NCBI RefSeq assembly: GCF_900465345.1
Contig: NZ_UEGO01000001.1
Coordinates: 181,778 to 245,777 of the forward strand
Length of the DNA: 64,000 bases
Direction: 5' to 3'
DNA from: Asaia bogorensis
GTDB lineage: Bacteria; Pseudomonadota; Alphaproteobacteria; Acetobacterales; Acetobacteraceae
The notes under the pieces are model-generated. The model made no database searches. It was not told where the DNA came from and saw only the letters and a program-made list of their open reading frames with translations. The position numbers and the translations under genes are program-made. Within the stretch, counting starts at the first letter, position 1. Each line of letters starts with the position of its first letter. This document shows positions 19,099 through 27,855 of the stretch, piece after piece.

Positions 19099-19385
19099 CA
19101 GGACGACCAGACACGCAGAAGGGCGCATTATTTCCTGATCCGGGTCGCCCAGCGTTATCAGCGCGTCGTCACCCAATTTTATGGTTATCCATATGCCAGA
19201 TGGGATTTCTACCGTTGTTTGATGGGTGTTGACTGTCATCGCGGCACGAGTGGTAACGCTATGTTGCGAAAAAGCAACGATCGCAACCAAATTTCGTTAT
19301 CGTTGCGTTATAGATACCAAATCGGAGAAATTTCCTTACGGTATGTATCGTTAAATTTACGAAACATATTGACGGGAGTCTCACG

Positions 19386-22300
19386 ATGGTGCGCCGGGTA
19401 ACATTGCCTTATCGTCACAGGGGCCTGCGGCAGAGCACATTGATGGTTGCCTTGTTCTGCACAGTGTTTGCTGCGCCGGCAGAGGGCCTTGCCCAGACCA
19501 TCGCTCAGGGGGCGGGAACCGCGCACAAGAAGACCACCGCGCGTCGGTCATCCCACGCGACAAAAAAACCCGCTCGGGCAACGGCCAAGGCAACATCCTC
19601 GAAGGTGGGCGTGGCGGCAGGGAGCGCTGGTGGCAGCGCAGCGGTAACCGGTGCAGGCACGGCACCGCAAAACGGCGCGTCGAGTGCTGCTGCCCAGCCT
19701 GCCCTGCCTTTCTCAAGTGGCGTGGAAACGGCGGATTCTTCGCCGCAGAAAGAGACCATCATCGTAACCGGCACGCGCCTGTCGCAATCGCGCCTGACGA
19801 ATGTCATGGCAGGATCGACCCTGGGTGGGGAACAGATCCGACGTCGGGGATATTACGATCTCGGTACGGCCCTGCTGCGTGAAAATCCGGCAATCAGCCA
19901 GGGTGGCAATTCCACCATCGGTAACCAGGGCAGCTTCGGGGCGGGTCAGTCCTTTATCGGCCTCCTCAATCTGGGCGCCCAGCGTACGCTGACCCTGATT
20001 GATGGCATGCGTATGGGCGGTGGCGCGACAGCCTCGATCTATGGTTCCGGTTCGGGCTCGCAGGTGGATGTGAGCACGATTCCGACCTCGCTCATTAAGG
20101 GTATTGATACGCGCCTCGGCGGTGCGGGCGCGGCCTATGGTGCCGACGCCGTGGCGGGCGTGATGAACTATACGCTCGATGACCACTTCACCGGTGTCGA
20201 TTTCAATGCCCAGGGTAACTGGTCGCAAAAGCTCGATGCACCGGGTGAGAAACTGACCTTCAAGGCTGGCCGCAATTTCGACCATGACAAGGGCGGCATG
20301 GTCTTTGATGTGGAATATCGCAACCAGGGCGGTATGGTCGCCAATGACCGGCCTGATGTGTTCGGGCGCGACGCGGTGCTTTATCATCGCGTGCCGCTCG
20401 GGCAGAGCTCGCCCTATACCTATGTTCTGGGTGCTGGCTCGCGGTTCATCCAGAACTCCGTGACCGGTATTCCCATGATCACCGGTGATTACGGCAATCT
20501 GCCGGTCTATGCGGGGTCTGCTGGCGCCGCGCTGGCCGGTCAGGCCAATAACGCCGTGGCCAATGCCGCCAATATGCCGCTCATGTTCAGCCAGAATGGC
20601 CAGTCGCTCATTCCCCTTCAGGCGAATGCCTATCTCAAGGGAGATACCACGCACGGTATCGGCGGGAATGGTATCGCCCTGCAGGACTACAATCAGCTGA
20701 TCGCCCCCAATGATAAGCTGAACCTGACGCTGCTCGGGCATTACGACATTACCCGGCACATCCATGCTACATGGCAGGGCTGGTATGCCCGTGGCAGCGC
20801 CGAGAGTCAGGTGGGTCAGGGCACCTGGAGCACAACCCAGTTCGACAATCCCCTGACGCTCAATACGGCTGGCCCGATGAGCAGCAGCTACTACACCAAT
20901 GATGTCGTCAATGGCGCCTATGCGCTGAGCACGAGCAATCCCTATCTGACCAGCGCCGAGCAGCAGACAATCAAGAATGCTCTGGCTGCCAATGGCCAGC
21001 CGACAGACACCTTCTACCTGAACCGTCTGAACCAGGACCTCGACGCGGGTCTGTATCGCACGAAGGTGCAGATGTATCGCTTCCAGGGCGGGCTTGCCGG
21101 TGATTTCAATGCAGTGGGGCGCAAGTTCGACTGGAAAGTGCGTGGTGAATACACGCGCTACATGAACGATACCTGGACGCCTTCCATCGTCACTCCGAAC
21201 CTCGTCAATGCCCTCAACGCCGTGCGTGATTCCAGCGGCAATATCGTGTGCGCTTCGGGCTATCAGAATGCACCCATCGCCACGCGCAGTTCGACCTGTG
21301 AACCACTCAATCCCTTCGGCTATAACCAGATGACGCCGGGCGCACGTGACTATGTCATTTCTGATGCCCATTCACGCAACAACAACACGCAGCGCGATAT
21401 CCAGGCCGAACTGAGTTCAACGGTGTTCCGCTTGCCCGCAGGCGATATCCGGTGGGATCTGGGCTATGAGCATCGCCGCGAAGGGTATCATTTCGATCCG
21501 GGTGCCTTCTTCCGCGGCTGGCCGCAGGGTGATGGCACGTATCAGCAATATGGCAACAGCACGGCTATCCCGCCCACAGGGGGCGCGTATCATACGCATG
21601 AAGCCTTCGGCGAGCTGGACGTTCCTTTCGTCTCGCCGACCATGAACGTGCCAGGTATCTATAACCTGTCAGCCACAGCCAATGGTCGCTTCATCAATAA
21701 CAGCATGACCGGCAATTACTGGACCTACATGTTCGGCGGTGCCTGGTGGCCGACGGAGGATTTCGGCCTGAGTGGCAACTACGCGCAGTCGGTGCGTAAT
21801 CCCTCCGTGACGGAACTGTTTTCGCCCCGCTCCACCGATTACGAAACAGGCGTTGATCCGTGCTCCGACGCAGGCATTGGTTCCGGCCCCAACCCGGCCA
21901 TTCGTGCGGCAAACTGCGCCAAGGCGGGCATCACCCAACCCTTCACCTCCAACTTCAATTTCTACACCATTCCGGGCAGCGCAGGCGGCAACAGCAACCT
22001 CAAGAACGAAACCTCAAAGAGCTATACGGGCAGCCTCGAATTCCGGCCGCATTTCGTGCGTGGCCTCGACATGAAGGCGTCTTTTGTGGATGTGAAGGTG
22101 AAAAACGCCATCACCTCTCTGGGCGCGCAGGATCTGATGAATGCCTGCTATGACTCGTCCAGCTACCCGTCCAATGCCTTCTGCAACACCTTCACACGTG
22201 ATTCCTCCGGTCAGCTTTCGACCTTCAGCGCAGGCTATTACAACATTGCCAGCTATGAGACGCAGGCTTTGCAGGCAACCTTCGACTACTACGCTCCCCT

Positions 22301-22739
22301 GTCGCGTTTCGGGCTGGGCGACGGTGCCGGTGAAATCGATCTGAGCGGCAACTACGTTCACTATCTCAAGAGCCAGAACACCTATCTGGGCAGCACGTAT
22401 TTCCTTTCGGGAACGACAGATGCACCCAATGACAACTTCACGCTCAACCTGAACTACATGCGCGGTCCGTTCTCGGCCCAGTGGCAGACGCTCTGGTATG
22501 GGCCGACCCAGTACGCGGTGCAGGTACCGGCCACGCGTTATCAGGATAACAAGCGTCCTTCATTCGCCTATTTCAATCTCTCCCTGGCGTATGAAATCAC
22601 CAAGAATCTCGCGGCCAATTTCGTCATCAACAACATCACCGATGCCCTGCCGAAGGACCCGGGCATCTATGATACCAACCGTTATTACGAGGCCTTTATC
22701 GGGCGCAGTTTCCAGCTCAATATCGGCGTGCATTTCTGA
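19386..22739 (+). CDS. TonB-dependent outer-membrane receptor, 1117 residues
   Basis: This outer-membrane gated channel consists of a signal peptide (to about residue 38, ending GLAQT), an unusual 80-residue Ala/Thr/Lys-rich linker, a plug domain starting at ETIIVTGTRLS (about residue 120) with TLIDGMRMGGG, and a long beta-barrel ending in the aromatic terminus FQLNIGVHF. It lacks a clear TonB box match beyond the ETIIVTGTR region. The barrel contains many Gly/Asn/Tyr repeats. Substrate is unknown and no transporter genes adjoin. GGGAG precedes the ATG, and a strong terminator follows. Confidence 0.88.
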   Translation: MVRRVTLPYRHRGLRQSTLMVALFCTVFAAPAEGLAQTIAQGAGTAHKKTTARRSSHATKKPARATAKATSSKVGVAAGSAGGSAAVTGAGTAPQNGASSAAAQPALPFSSGVETADSSPQKETIIVTGTRLSQSRLTNVMAGSTLGGEQIRRRGYYDLGTALLRENPAISQGGNSTIGNQGSFGAGQSFIGLLNLGAQRTLTLIDGMRMGGGATASIYGSGSGSQVDVSTIPTSLIKGIDTRLGGAGAAYGADAVAGVMNYTLDDHFTGVDFNAQGNWSQKLDAPGEKLTFKAGRNFDHDKGGMVFDVEYRNQGGMVANDRPDVFGRDAVLYHRVPLGQSSPYTYVLGAGSRFIQNSVTGIPMITGDYGNLPVYAGSAGAALAGQANNAVANAANMPLMFSQNGQSLIPLQANAYLKGDTTHGIGGNGIALQDYNQLIAPNDKLNLTLLGHYDITRHIHATWQGWYARGSAESQVGQGTWSTTQFDNPLTLNTAGPMSSSYYTNDVVNGAYALSTSNPYLTSAEQQTIKNALAANGQPTDTFYLNRLNQDLDAGLYRTKVQMYRFQGGLAGDFNAVGRKFDWKVRGEYTRYMNDTWTPSIVTPNLVNALNAVRDSSGNIVCASGYQNAPIATRSSTCEPLNPFGYNQMTPGARDYVISDAHSRNNNTQRDIQAELSSTVFRLPAGDIRWDLGYEHRREGYHFDPGAFFRGWPQGDGTYQQYGNSTAIPPTGGAYHTHEAFGELDVPFVSPTMNVPGIYNLSATANGRFINNSMTGNYWTYMFGGAWWPTEDFGLSGNYAQSVRNPSVTELFSPRSTDYETGVDPCSDAGIGSGPNPAIRAANCAKAGITQPFTSNFNFYTIPGSAGGNSNLKNETSKSYTGSLEFRPHFVRGLDMKASFVDVKVKNAITSLGAQDLMNACYDSSSYPSNAFCNTFTRDSSGQLSTFSAGYYNIASYETQALQATFDYYAPLSRFGLGDGAGEIDLSGNYVHYLKSQNTYLGSTYFLSGTTDAPNDNFTLNLNYMRGPFSAQWQTLWYGPTQYAVQVPATRYQDNKRPSFAYFNLSLAYEITKNLAANFVINNITDALPKDPGIYDTNRYYEAFIGRSFQLNIGVHF

Positions 22740-22749
22740 CGCAACCGCA

Positions 22750-22776
22750 CCCCTCTGCAAAAGCAGAGGGGTTTTT
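22750..22776 (+). terminator. Rho-independent terminator after the TonB receptor
   Basis: CCCCTCTGC-AAAA-GCAGAGGGG forms a perfect 9-bp stem with a tetraloop, followed by TTTTT. It begins 10 bp after the receptor stop codon. Confidence 0.93.
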
Positions 22777-22804
22777 CAACGCGCCTTTCCCGATAGTCCT
22801 GAAA

Positions 22805-23998
22805 GTGGCGCGGCACAGGGAAAACCTTTTGCCTTGCGGGAGCGTTGCCTGTTGCGGCCTCATTTTCAGGATCATCTGTCTCTTGCGCCCATTCATTTTC
22901 GGTACGCTTTTCGTCGTTGTCATTCTGAACTGGCTCTGGCCGCTTCCTCTGGCACTTCCCGTCAAACTGGCTGCGATCATCCTGATCGTTGGAGCGGCGC
23001 TCTTTCACCAGTGGAGCCGCCTTTCTTCCGGCTCTGTCTTTGCGCCAGAAATGCCGCGCCCTGTGGTCATCCTGTTCAACTGGGCGTTCGGCGCCCTGAT
23101 GTTCGTGACCGTCGGGCAAATCATGGTCGATATTGTCGCGGCTTTGGTGGCTTTGGTGCAGTGGCATGGCATTGTGATCGGCACGATCCCGCGCGTCGCA
23201 ATCGGCGGGCTGGCTGCCTTGCTGTCGGCGCTGGGAGTGTGGAATGCCGTGCGCGTACCGCCGGTCAGGCATGAGACAGTCAGCATCGCGGGGCTCGACC
23301 CTGCCTTTGATGGCTATCGCATTGCCCAGCTGACCGATCTGCACATCACCCGCGTTTTCCCGCGCCGCTGGGCCGAGGAGGTGGTGTCACGCACCAATGC
23401 CATCGGGGCAGATCTGATCGTCGTAACCGGGGATTTTATCGATGGATCGGTGGCCATGCGTCGCGACGACGTTGCCCCGCTTGCGCAGCTTGCGGCCCCT
23501 GACGGGCTGATGGCCTGTCCGGGCAACCATGAATATTTTTTCGATTATCGCGAATGGATGCAGCATATCGGCACGCTCGGCTTTCACATGCTGCTCAACA
23601 CGCATCGACTCATCACCCGTAACGGGGCGTCGCTGGTGGTTGCGGGTGTGACAGATCACTCCGCAGCCGGTCATGGTGAGGCCAGGCCCGATCTGGCGGC
23701 GGCGCTGGCAGGACGTCCTGAAGGCGCGCCTGTCATACTGCTCGATCATCAGCCCGGCGGCGCGCGTGAGGCTGCCGCTCAGGGCGTGGCGCTTCAGCTT
23801 TCCGGTCATACGCATGGCGGGATGATCTATGGTCTGGACCGCATGGTGGCGCGTGGCAATAACGGCTTTGTTTCCCGCCGCTACGAAGTTGGTGCCATGA
23901 CGCTTTACGTGAGCAACGGCACCGGTATCTGGCCCGGCTTCGCAGTTCGCCTTGGCAGACCCTCCGAAATTACCTGCTTTCACCTCAAATCAGCCTGA
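22805..23998 (+). CDS. Membrane-anchored metallophosphoesterase
   Basis: This 397-residue protein has about four N-terminal hydrophobic helices (residues 18-150) and a calcineurin-like phosphoesterase domain. Metal motifs are LTDLHIT near residue 178, VTGDFID near 208, CPGNHEYFF near 238 and LSGHTHGG near 335. It resembles the YkuE/YaeI-type enzymes linked to lipid phosphate or cell-envelope turnover; the real substrate is unknown. The first start is GTG at 22805, just after the receptor's terminator; the exact start is uncertain. No partner genes adjoin. Confidence 0.82.
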   Translation: MARHRENLLPCGSVACCGLIFRIICLLRPFIFGTLFVVVILNWLWPLPLALPVKLAAIILIVGAALFHQWSRLSSGSVFAPEMPRPVVILFNWAFGALMFVTVGQIMVDIVAALVALVQWHGIVIGTIPRVAIGGLAALLSALGVWNAVRVPPVRHETVSIAGLDPAFDGYRIAQLTDLHITRVFPRRWAEEVVSRTNAIGADLIVVTGDFIDGSVAMRRDDVAPLAQLAAPDGLMACPGNHEYFFDYREWMQHIGTLGFHMLLNTHRLITRNGASLVVAGVTDHSAAGHGEARPDLAAALAGRPEGAPVILLDHQPGGAREAAAQGVALQLSGHTHGGMIYGLDRMVARGNNGFVSRRYEVGAMTLYVSNGTGIWPGFAVRLGRPSEITCFHLKSA

Positions 23999-24058
23999 CC
24001 GCTGGCGCGAAAAAGGGTAGGTCGCTTCACAGGCTGGCCGGTTATGGCCCTGCTGTAG

Positions 24059-24117
24059 GCACGGTCGCATGAAGCTGCTACGTCCCGCAGCAATAAAGGC
24101 GGTTGTGATAACCGTGC
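24059..24117 (+). other. Structured leader upstream of purU
   Basis: In the 197-bp gap before purU, GCACGGT (24059-24065) pairs perfectly with ACCGTGC (24111-24117). Inside this stem GCTGC (24074-24078) pairs with GCAGC (24087-24091). The segment ends 78 bases before the purU ATG, a position suited to a cis-acting RNA. It does not match any riboswitch consensus I can recall for folate, ZTP or glycine. Confidence 0.35.
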
Positions 24118-24195
24118 AGCCGGTCAGGGCGCAGGCCGGGGATATCGTGCCTCGGCGATGAAGCAGCACGTGCCGGCAATAGACAGGGGAAGAGG

Positions 24196-25080
24196 ATGGG
24201 CCGTTATTGCGTTACGGTAACGTGCGAGGCACGTCGTGGAATTGTGGCTGTAATCTCGGGGTATCTCGCGGGAAAAGACTGCAATATCCGCGATAGCTCA
24301 CAGTTCGACGATATCGAATCGAACCGGTTTTTCATGAGGACCAGTTTTCTGGCCGAGGCGAATACGAGCCTTGAGGAATTGCAGCGCGATTTCGCCCCGA
24401 TCGCCGCGCAATACGGCATGACCGCCACCTTCCATGACGAGAATGAGCGGCTGAATGTCGTGATCATGGTGTCACGGTTCGGCCATTGCCTGAACGATCT
24501 GCTCTATCGCACCCGTATCGGGGCCCTGCCGATCAATATCGTTGCGGTGATTTCCAATCATCTGGATTTCCAGAAGCTGGTGGTCAACCACGACATACCC
24601 TTCCACTACATCCGGGTGACGAGGGAAAACAAACCCGAAGCCGAAGCGCAGCAGCTTGCCATCATTCGCGACAGCGGGGCGCAGCTTGTGGTGCTGGCAC
24701 GCTATATGCAGGTTCTGTCTGATGAGATGTGTCAGGCCCTGTCAGGGCGCACGATCAACATCCATCACTCCTTCCTGCCCAGTTTCAAGGGCGCTCATCC
24801 CTACCATCAGGCTCATGCGCGTGGCGTCAAGCTGATCGGTGCGACCGCGCATTATGTCACGGCGGAACTCGATGAGGGGCCGATCATCGAGCAGGACATC
24901 ATTCGTGTATCGCACAACCAGTCACCTGAAGACTACGTCACGCTGGGGCGTGATGTGGAAAGTCAGGTTCTGGCACGCGCAATTCATGCCCATGCGCACA
25001 GGCGTGTGTTTCTCAACGGCCGCAGCACTGTTGTCTTTCCCGCAAGCCCGGGATCCTTTGCCTCGTCGCGTAACGGCTGA
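24196..25080 (+). CDS. purU: Formyltetrahydrofolate deformylase PurU
   Basis: PurU hydrolyses 10-formyl-THF to THF and formate and so balances the one-carbon pool. The 294-residue protein has an N-terminal ACT domain (residues 1-80, starting YCVTVTCEARRGIV) and a formyl-hydrolase domain with FGHCLNDLL, ARYMQVLS, the catalytic histidine in INIHHSFLPSF and the aspartate in ELDEGPIIEQD. Purine formate supply (PurT) is one known role. Here it lies beside a MetF-like gene and a methionine synthase, so methyl-group economy is the likely context. It converges with the MetF-like gene. Confidence 0.93.
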   Translation: MGRYCVTVTCEARRGIVAVISGYLAGKDCNIRDSSQFDDIESNRFFMRTSFLAEANTSLEELQRDFAPIAAQYGMTATFHDENERLNVVIMVSRFGHCLNDLLYRTRIGALPINIVAVISNHLDFQKLVVNHDIPFHYIRVTRENKPEAEAQQLAIIRDSGAQLVVLARYMQVLSDEMCQALSGRTINIHHSFLPSFKGAHPYHQAHARGVKLIGATAHYVTAELDEGPIIEQDIIRVSHNQSPEDYVTLGRDVESQVLARAIHAHAHRRVFLNGRSTVVFPASPGSFASSRNG

Positions 25081-25105
25081 GCCAGACAGCGTCCCTGTTG
25101 CACGG

Positions 25106-25125
25106 GATCGCTTTCAGAAGCGATC
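25106..25125. terminator. Hairpin between convergent purU and MetF-like genes
   Basis: GATCGCTT-TCAG-AAGCGATC is a perfect 8-bp stem with a 4-base loop in the 78-bp gap between two convergent stop codons. It has no T tract on either strand, so its role as a bidirectional terminator is only inferred from position. Confidence 0.4.
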
Positions 25126-25158
25126 ACCGGGCGATGGTCATGGTGGTTCTGGGATCCA

Positions 25159-26040
25159 TCACCCTTTGCCGATGCGCTGGCCAATCCAGTCCATGGTACG
25201 CCCGAGATTACCGAACGGGTAGAAATGCAGGCTGACCGGGCCATGCGCGTCGACAAGCTGCTCTTCAAGCTGGGTGATCAGCTGGTCCGGTCCGGCGCTT
25301 CCCAGTAACTTGCCAAGCGATATGCCATATCGGGAAAGCACGGAGGCAGAGGCCCCTACCCCGCAGCGTGCGGCAAAACGCAGCAGGGAGGCGATCGACG
25401 CAGGTCCCGGAACGCCTATTCTGACGTGGCATGTGATCCCACGTTCACGCAGGCGCATGAGCCACGCCATGATGGCCTGAGCATCAAAGCCGAATTGCGT
25501 GACGATTTCTGGCGTCATGCCCCGTGCCTCGATATCGCGGCATTTATGCTCCAACACCGTCCAGCCTTGTTCAGGCGTCATGAGGGCATGGCCTTCCGGA
25601 TATCCCCCAATATCAACAACCCTGATCCCTGCTTTCTCGAACAGGCCGGTTGCCAGCAGGGCAGCGCTGTCGGCAAAAGGGCCTGCAGGCTCGGACGGGT
25701 CCCCTGCGACAATGAAGCATCGCTCAATCCCGGCCTCGGTCACCATCTGCGCCAGCAGGGTCTCGCAGGCCGCTTTCGAGGCAAGGCGTCGGGCGGAGAA
25801 ATGCGGCACAGGAAGCAGGCCAAGGGTCCTGATAGTGCGGATGGCCTCCAGACGCGCTGCTTGCGTGTCATTGGCCAGATGGGGGATCATGACAGGTGTG
25901 ACTGGCTCCAGAGGTAATGCTCCCGATGACATCATGCCTTTCAGGGATGGCAGATCCTTGGTCGTGACTTCGAGCGAAAAGCGCCAGAGCCGATCCGGGT
26001 CGTGGGCCCCGTCCGTTTTCCCAGTTGATCGCACCGTCAT
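25159..26040 (-). CDS. Divergent methylenetetrahydrofolate reductase (MetF-like)
   Basis: This 293-residue flavin-dependent barrel is related to MetF, which makes 5-methyl-THF from 5,10-methylene-THF. The family's catalytic glutamate is at E24 in FSLEV. Further matches are AGDPSEP near residue 107, PEGH near residue 148, TQFGFD near residue 182 and LHFYPFGN near the C-terminus. It is clearly diverged from E. coli MetF (SFEFFPP is SLEVTTK). Start: ATG 26040, preceded by AGGGGGAA. It is the last gene of the MesX-MesD-flavin reductase run. It may serve demethylation of an external methyl donor rather than the housekeeping path. Confidence 0.78.
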   Translation of the reverse strand: MTVRSTGKTDGAHDPDRLWRFSLEVTTKDLPSLKGMMSSGALPLEPVTPVMIPHLANDTQAARLEAIRTIRTLGLLPVPHFSARRLASKAACETLLAQMVTEAGIERCFIVAGDPSEPAGPFADSAALLATGLFEKAGIRVVDIGGYPEGHALMTPEQGWTVLEHKCRDIEARGMTPEIVTQFGFDAQAIMAWLMRLRERGITCHVRIGVPGPASIASLLRFAARCGVGASASVLSRYGISLGKLLGSAGPDQLITQLEEQLVDAHGPVSLHFYPFGNLGRTMDWIGQRIGKG

Positions 26041-26066
26041 GGCGTTCCCCCTGCCCGTTATGGGGA

Positions 26067-26618
26067 TCATGCCCTGTGTTGTCGTTCAGGGCTGCATGAA
26101 TCTGGAGAGGCGATGTATTTGAACTGCCCGGCATGATGCAGGAGCGGGCGTGCGGCCTTGTCAAGGACCATGCTGCATACCTGACCGATCAGTATGACAT
26201 GATCTCCCGCCGTTACCTGCTGCACGAGATCCGTTGTGAAGACCGCCCCTGCGCCCTTTAGAACCGGCAAGCCGTCGCGCGGCTCGAACAGATCCTGCAA
26301 TGTGTCGTTGCGTCGTCCCGCAAAATGCATGGCATGGGCTTCCATATCTTGCGCGAGGACACTGACGGCAAACCGGCCAGCATGGCGGACCCGCGCCAGA
26401 AGAGTGGAACGCGCACCAACACAGACACCAATCAGGGGTGGGTCGAGCGAGACCGACATGAAAGCGCTGACCGTCATGCCGTGATCGCCCTCCTCTGTGC
26501 GGGTCGTCACAACCGTGACACCGGTCGCGAACTGCCCACAGCAGGCGCGCAGGGCTTTTGGATCAAGGCTGTTTTGGGCCTTGATGTCTGGGCTGGGCTT
26601 CAGGGGGGCTTCTGTCAT
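26067..26618 (-). CDS. Flavin reductase-like FMN-binding protein
   Basis: This 183-residue protein of the flavin reductase domain family (PF01613) typically reduces FMN or FAD for a partner oxygenase. Family phrases are FATGVTVVTT near residue 30, MTVSAFMSVSLDPPLIGVCV near residue 50, ARFAV-like GRFAVSVLA near residue 80 and GDHVILIGQV near residue 135. The ATG at 26618 gives MTEAPLKPS. It lies between the MesD-type synthase and the MetF-like gene on the same strand. As the MesX/MesD system is reported to need oxygen, this reductase is a natural electron-supply candidate; that link is inference. Confidence 0.82.
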   Translation of the reverse strand: MTEAPLKPSPDIKAQNSLDPKALRACCGQFATGVTVVTTRTEEGDHGMTVSAFMSVSLDPPLIGVCVGARSTLLARVRHAGRFAVSVLAQDMEAHAMHFAGRRNDTLQDLFEPRDGLPVLKGAGAVFTTDLVQQVTAGDHVILIGQVCSMVLDKAARPLLHHAGQFKYIASPDSCSPERQHRA

Positions 26619-26752
26619 GATTTCTGCCGAATCTTCGTTTAATGAGCGCGGAAAATGCGGCCCTGCCGCCATTGGGGCCGAATCCTGAAAAACAGGCCGG
26701 TCAGCTTTCGCGGCCAACCGGCATCGTCTCGCTCATGATCGAGAGGGTGGGA

Positions 26753-27784
26753 TCAGGCGCAGGTCAGCTCGCGACGGACGATCTCGGCACCGGCGGCGAG
26801 AGCCTGAAGTTTGCCTCTGGCCACGTTGCGTGAAAGCGGTGCCATGCCGCAATTCGTGCAGGGGCAGAGATTTTCGGCATCAACAAACTGAAGCGCCTTG
26901 CGCAGGGTATCTGCAACTTCTTCCGGGGTTTCGATGCGGTTGCTTGCGACATCGATGGCCCCGACCATCACCTTCTTGCCACGCAGCAATTCGATCAGCT
27001 CCATCGGCACGTGGGAGTTCTGACATTCCAGCGACACGAGATCGATGTTCGAGGCCTGCAGCTTCGGGAAGGTGCGCTCGTACTGGCGCCATTCATGGCC
27101 CAGCGTCTTTTTCCAATCTGTATTGGCCTTGATGCCATAGCCGTAGCAGATATGGACGGCGGTCTGGCATTTCAGCCCTTCAATGGCGCGCTCAAGCGTG
27201 GCAATGCCCCAGTCATTGACCTCGTCGAAAAACACGTTGAAGGCTGGCTCATCGAACTGGATGATATCCACACCGGCCTGCTCCAGCTCACGGGCTTCGG
27301 CATTGAGAATGGCGGCAAATTCCCAGGCCAGTTTCTCGCGGCTTTTGTAGTGCGCGTCATACAGCGTGTCGATCATGGTCATGGGGCCTGGCAGCGCCCA
27401 TTTGATCGGCGCCTTGGTCTGCTGACGCAGGAATTTTGCATCCTCGACAAAAACCGGCTTCTCACGCGCGACCGCGCTTACGACCGTGGGTACGCTGGCT
27501 TCGTAGCGGTTGCGAATGGTGACGGTCTCGCGCTTCTCGAAATCGACACCGGCGAGGTGCTCGATGAAGGTAGTGACAAAGTGCTGGCGTGTCTGCTCGC
27601 CGTCGCTGACGATATCGACGCCTGCCACCTGCTGCTCAAGCAGCGAGACGCGAAGCGCATCCTGTTTGGCCTCAACCAGAGCCTCGCCCTCCATTTTCCA
27701 GGGGGACCAGAGCTTTTCGGGCTCCGCAAGCCATGAGGGCTTTGGCAGGCTGCCAGCAGTCGCAGTGGGGAGAAGCTTCTTCAT
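26753..27784 (-). CDS. mesD: Core methionine synthase, MesD type (MetE C-terminal homologue)
   Basis: This 343-residue protein corresponds to the catalytic C-terminal half of MetE and lacks the N-terminal folate-binding half. Zinc and homocysteine ligands are in place: H211 and C213 in VHICYGYG, E253 in SLECQNS and C312 in CTNCGMAPL. Folate-independent core synthases are known in four groups (MesA-D); the MesD group is encoded beside DUF1852 (MesX), exactly as here. It should methylate homocysteine from a donor other than methyl-THF polyglutamate. The ATG at 27784 gives MKKLLPTATAGSLPKP. MetR is encoded upstream. Confidence 0.85.
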   Translation of the reverse strand: MKKLLPTATAGSLPKPSWLAEPEKLWSPWKMEGEALVEAKQDALRVSLLEQQVAGVDIVSDGEQTRQHFVTTFIEHLAGVDFEKRETVTIRNRYEASVPTVVSAVAREKPVFVEDAKFLRQQTKAPIKWALPGPMTMIDTLYDAHYKSREKLAWEFAAILNAEARELEQAGVDIIQFDEPAFNVFFDEVNDWGIATLERAIEGLKCQTAVHICYGYGIKANTDWKKTLGHEWRQYERTFPKLQASNIDLVSLECQNSHVPMELIELLRGKKVMVGAIDVASNRIETPEEVADTLRKALQFVDAENLCPCTNCGMAPLSRNVARGKLQALAAGAEIVRRELTCA

Positions 27785-27855
27785 GAAATATGACTCTTCA
27801 GAGGGGGGCAGAGGGATGGCCCACAGGGGCGGCATAGTGATGCTGAATGAAGGGC

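Noticed and set aside
19713..21371. 552-codon open frame antisense to the large TonB receptor
   Set aside because: It lies wholly inside a well-supported gene, has no recognisable domain and arises from the GC-rich third codon positions of the receptor.
24000..24195. Known riboswitch (glycine, ZTP or folate type) before purU
   Set aside because: I could not match the conserved bases of any of these classes; only an unclassified stem structure is reported.
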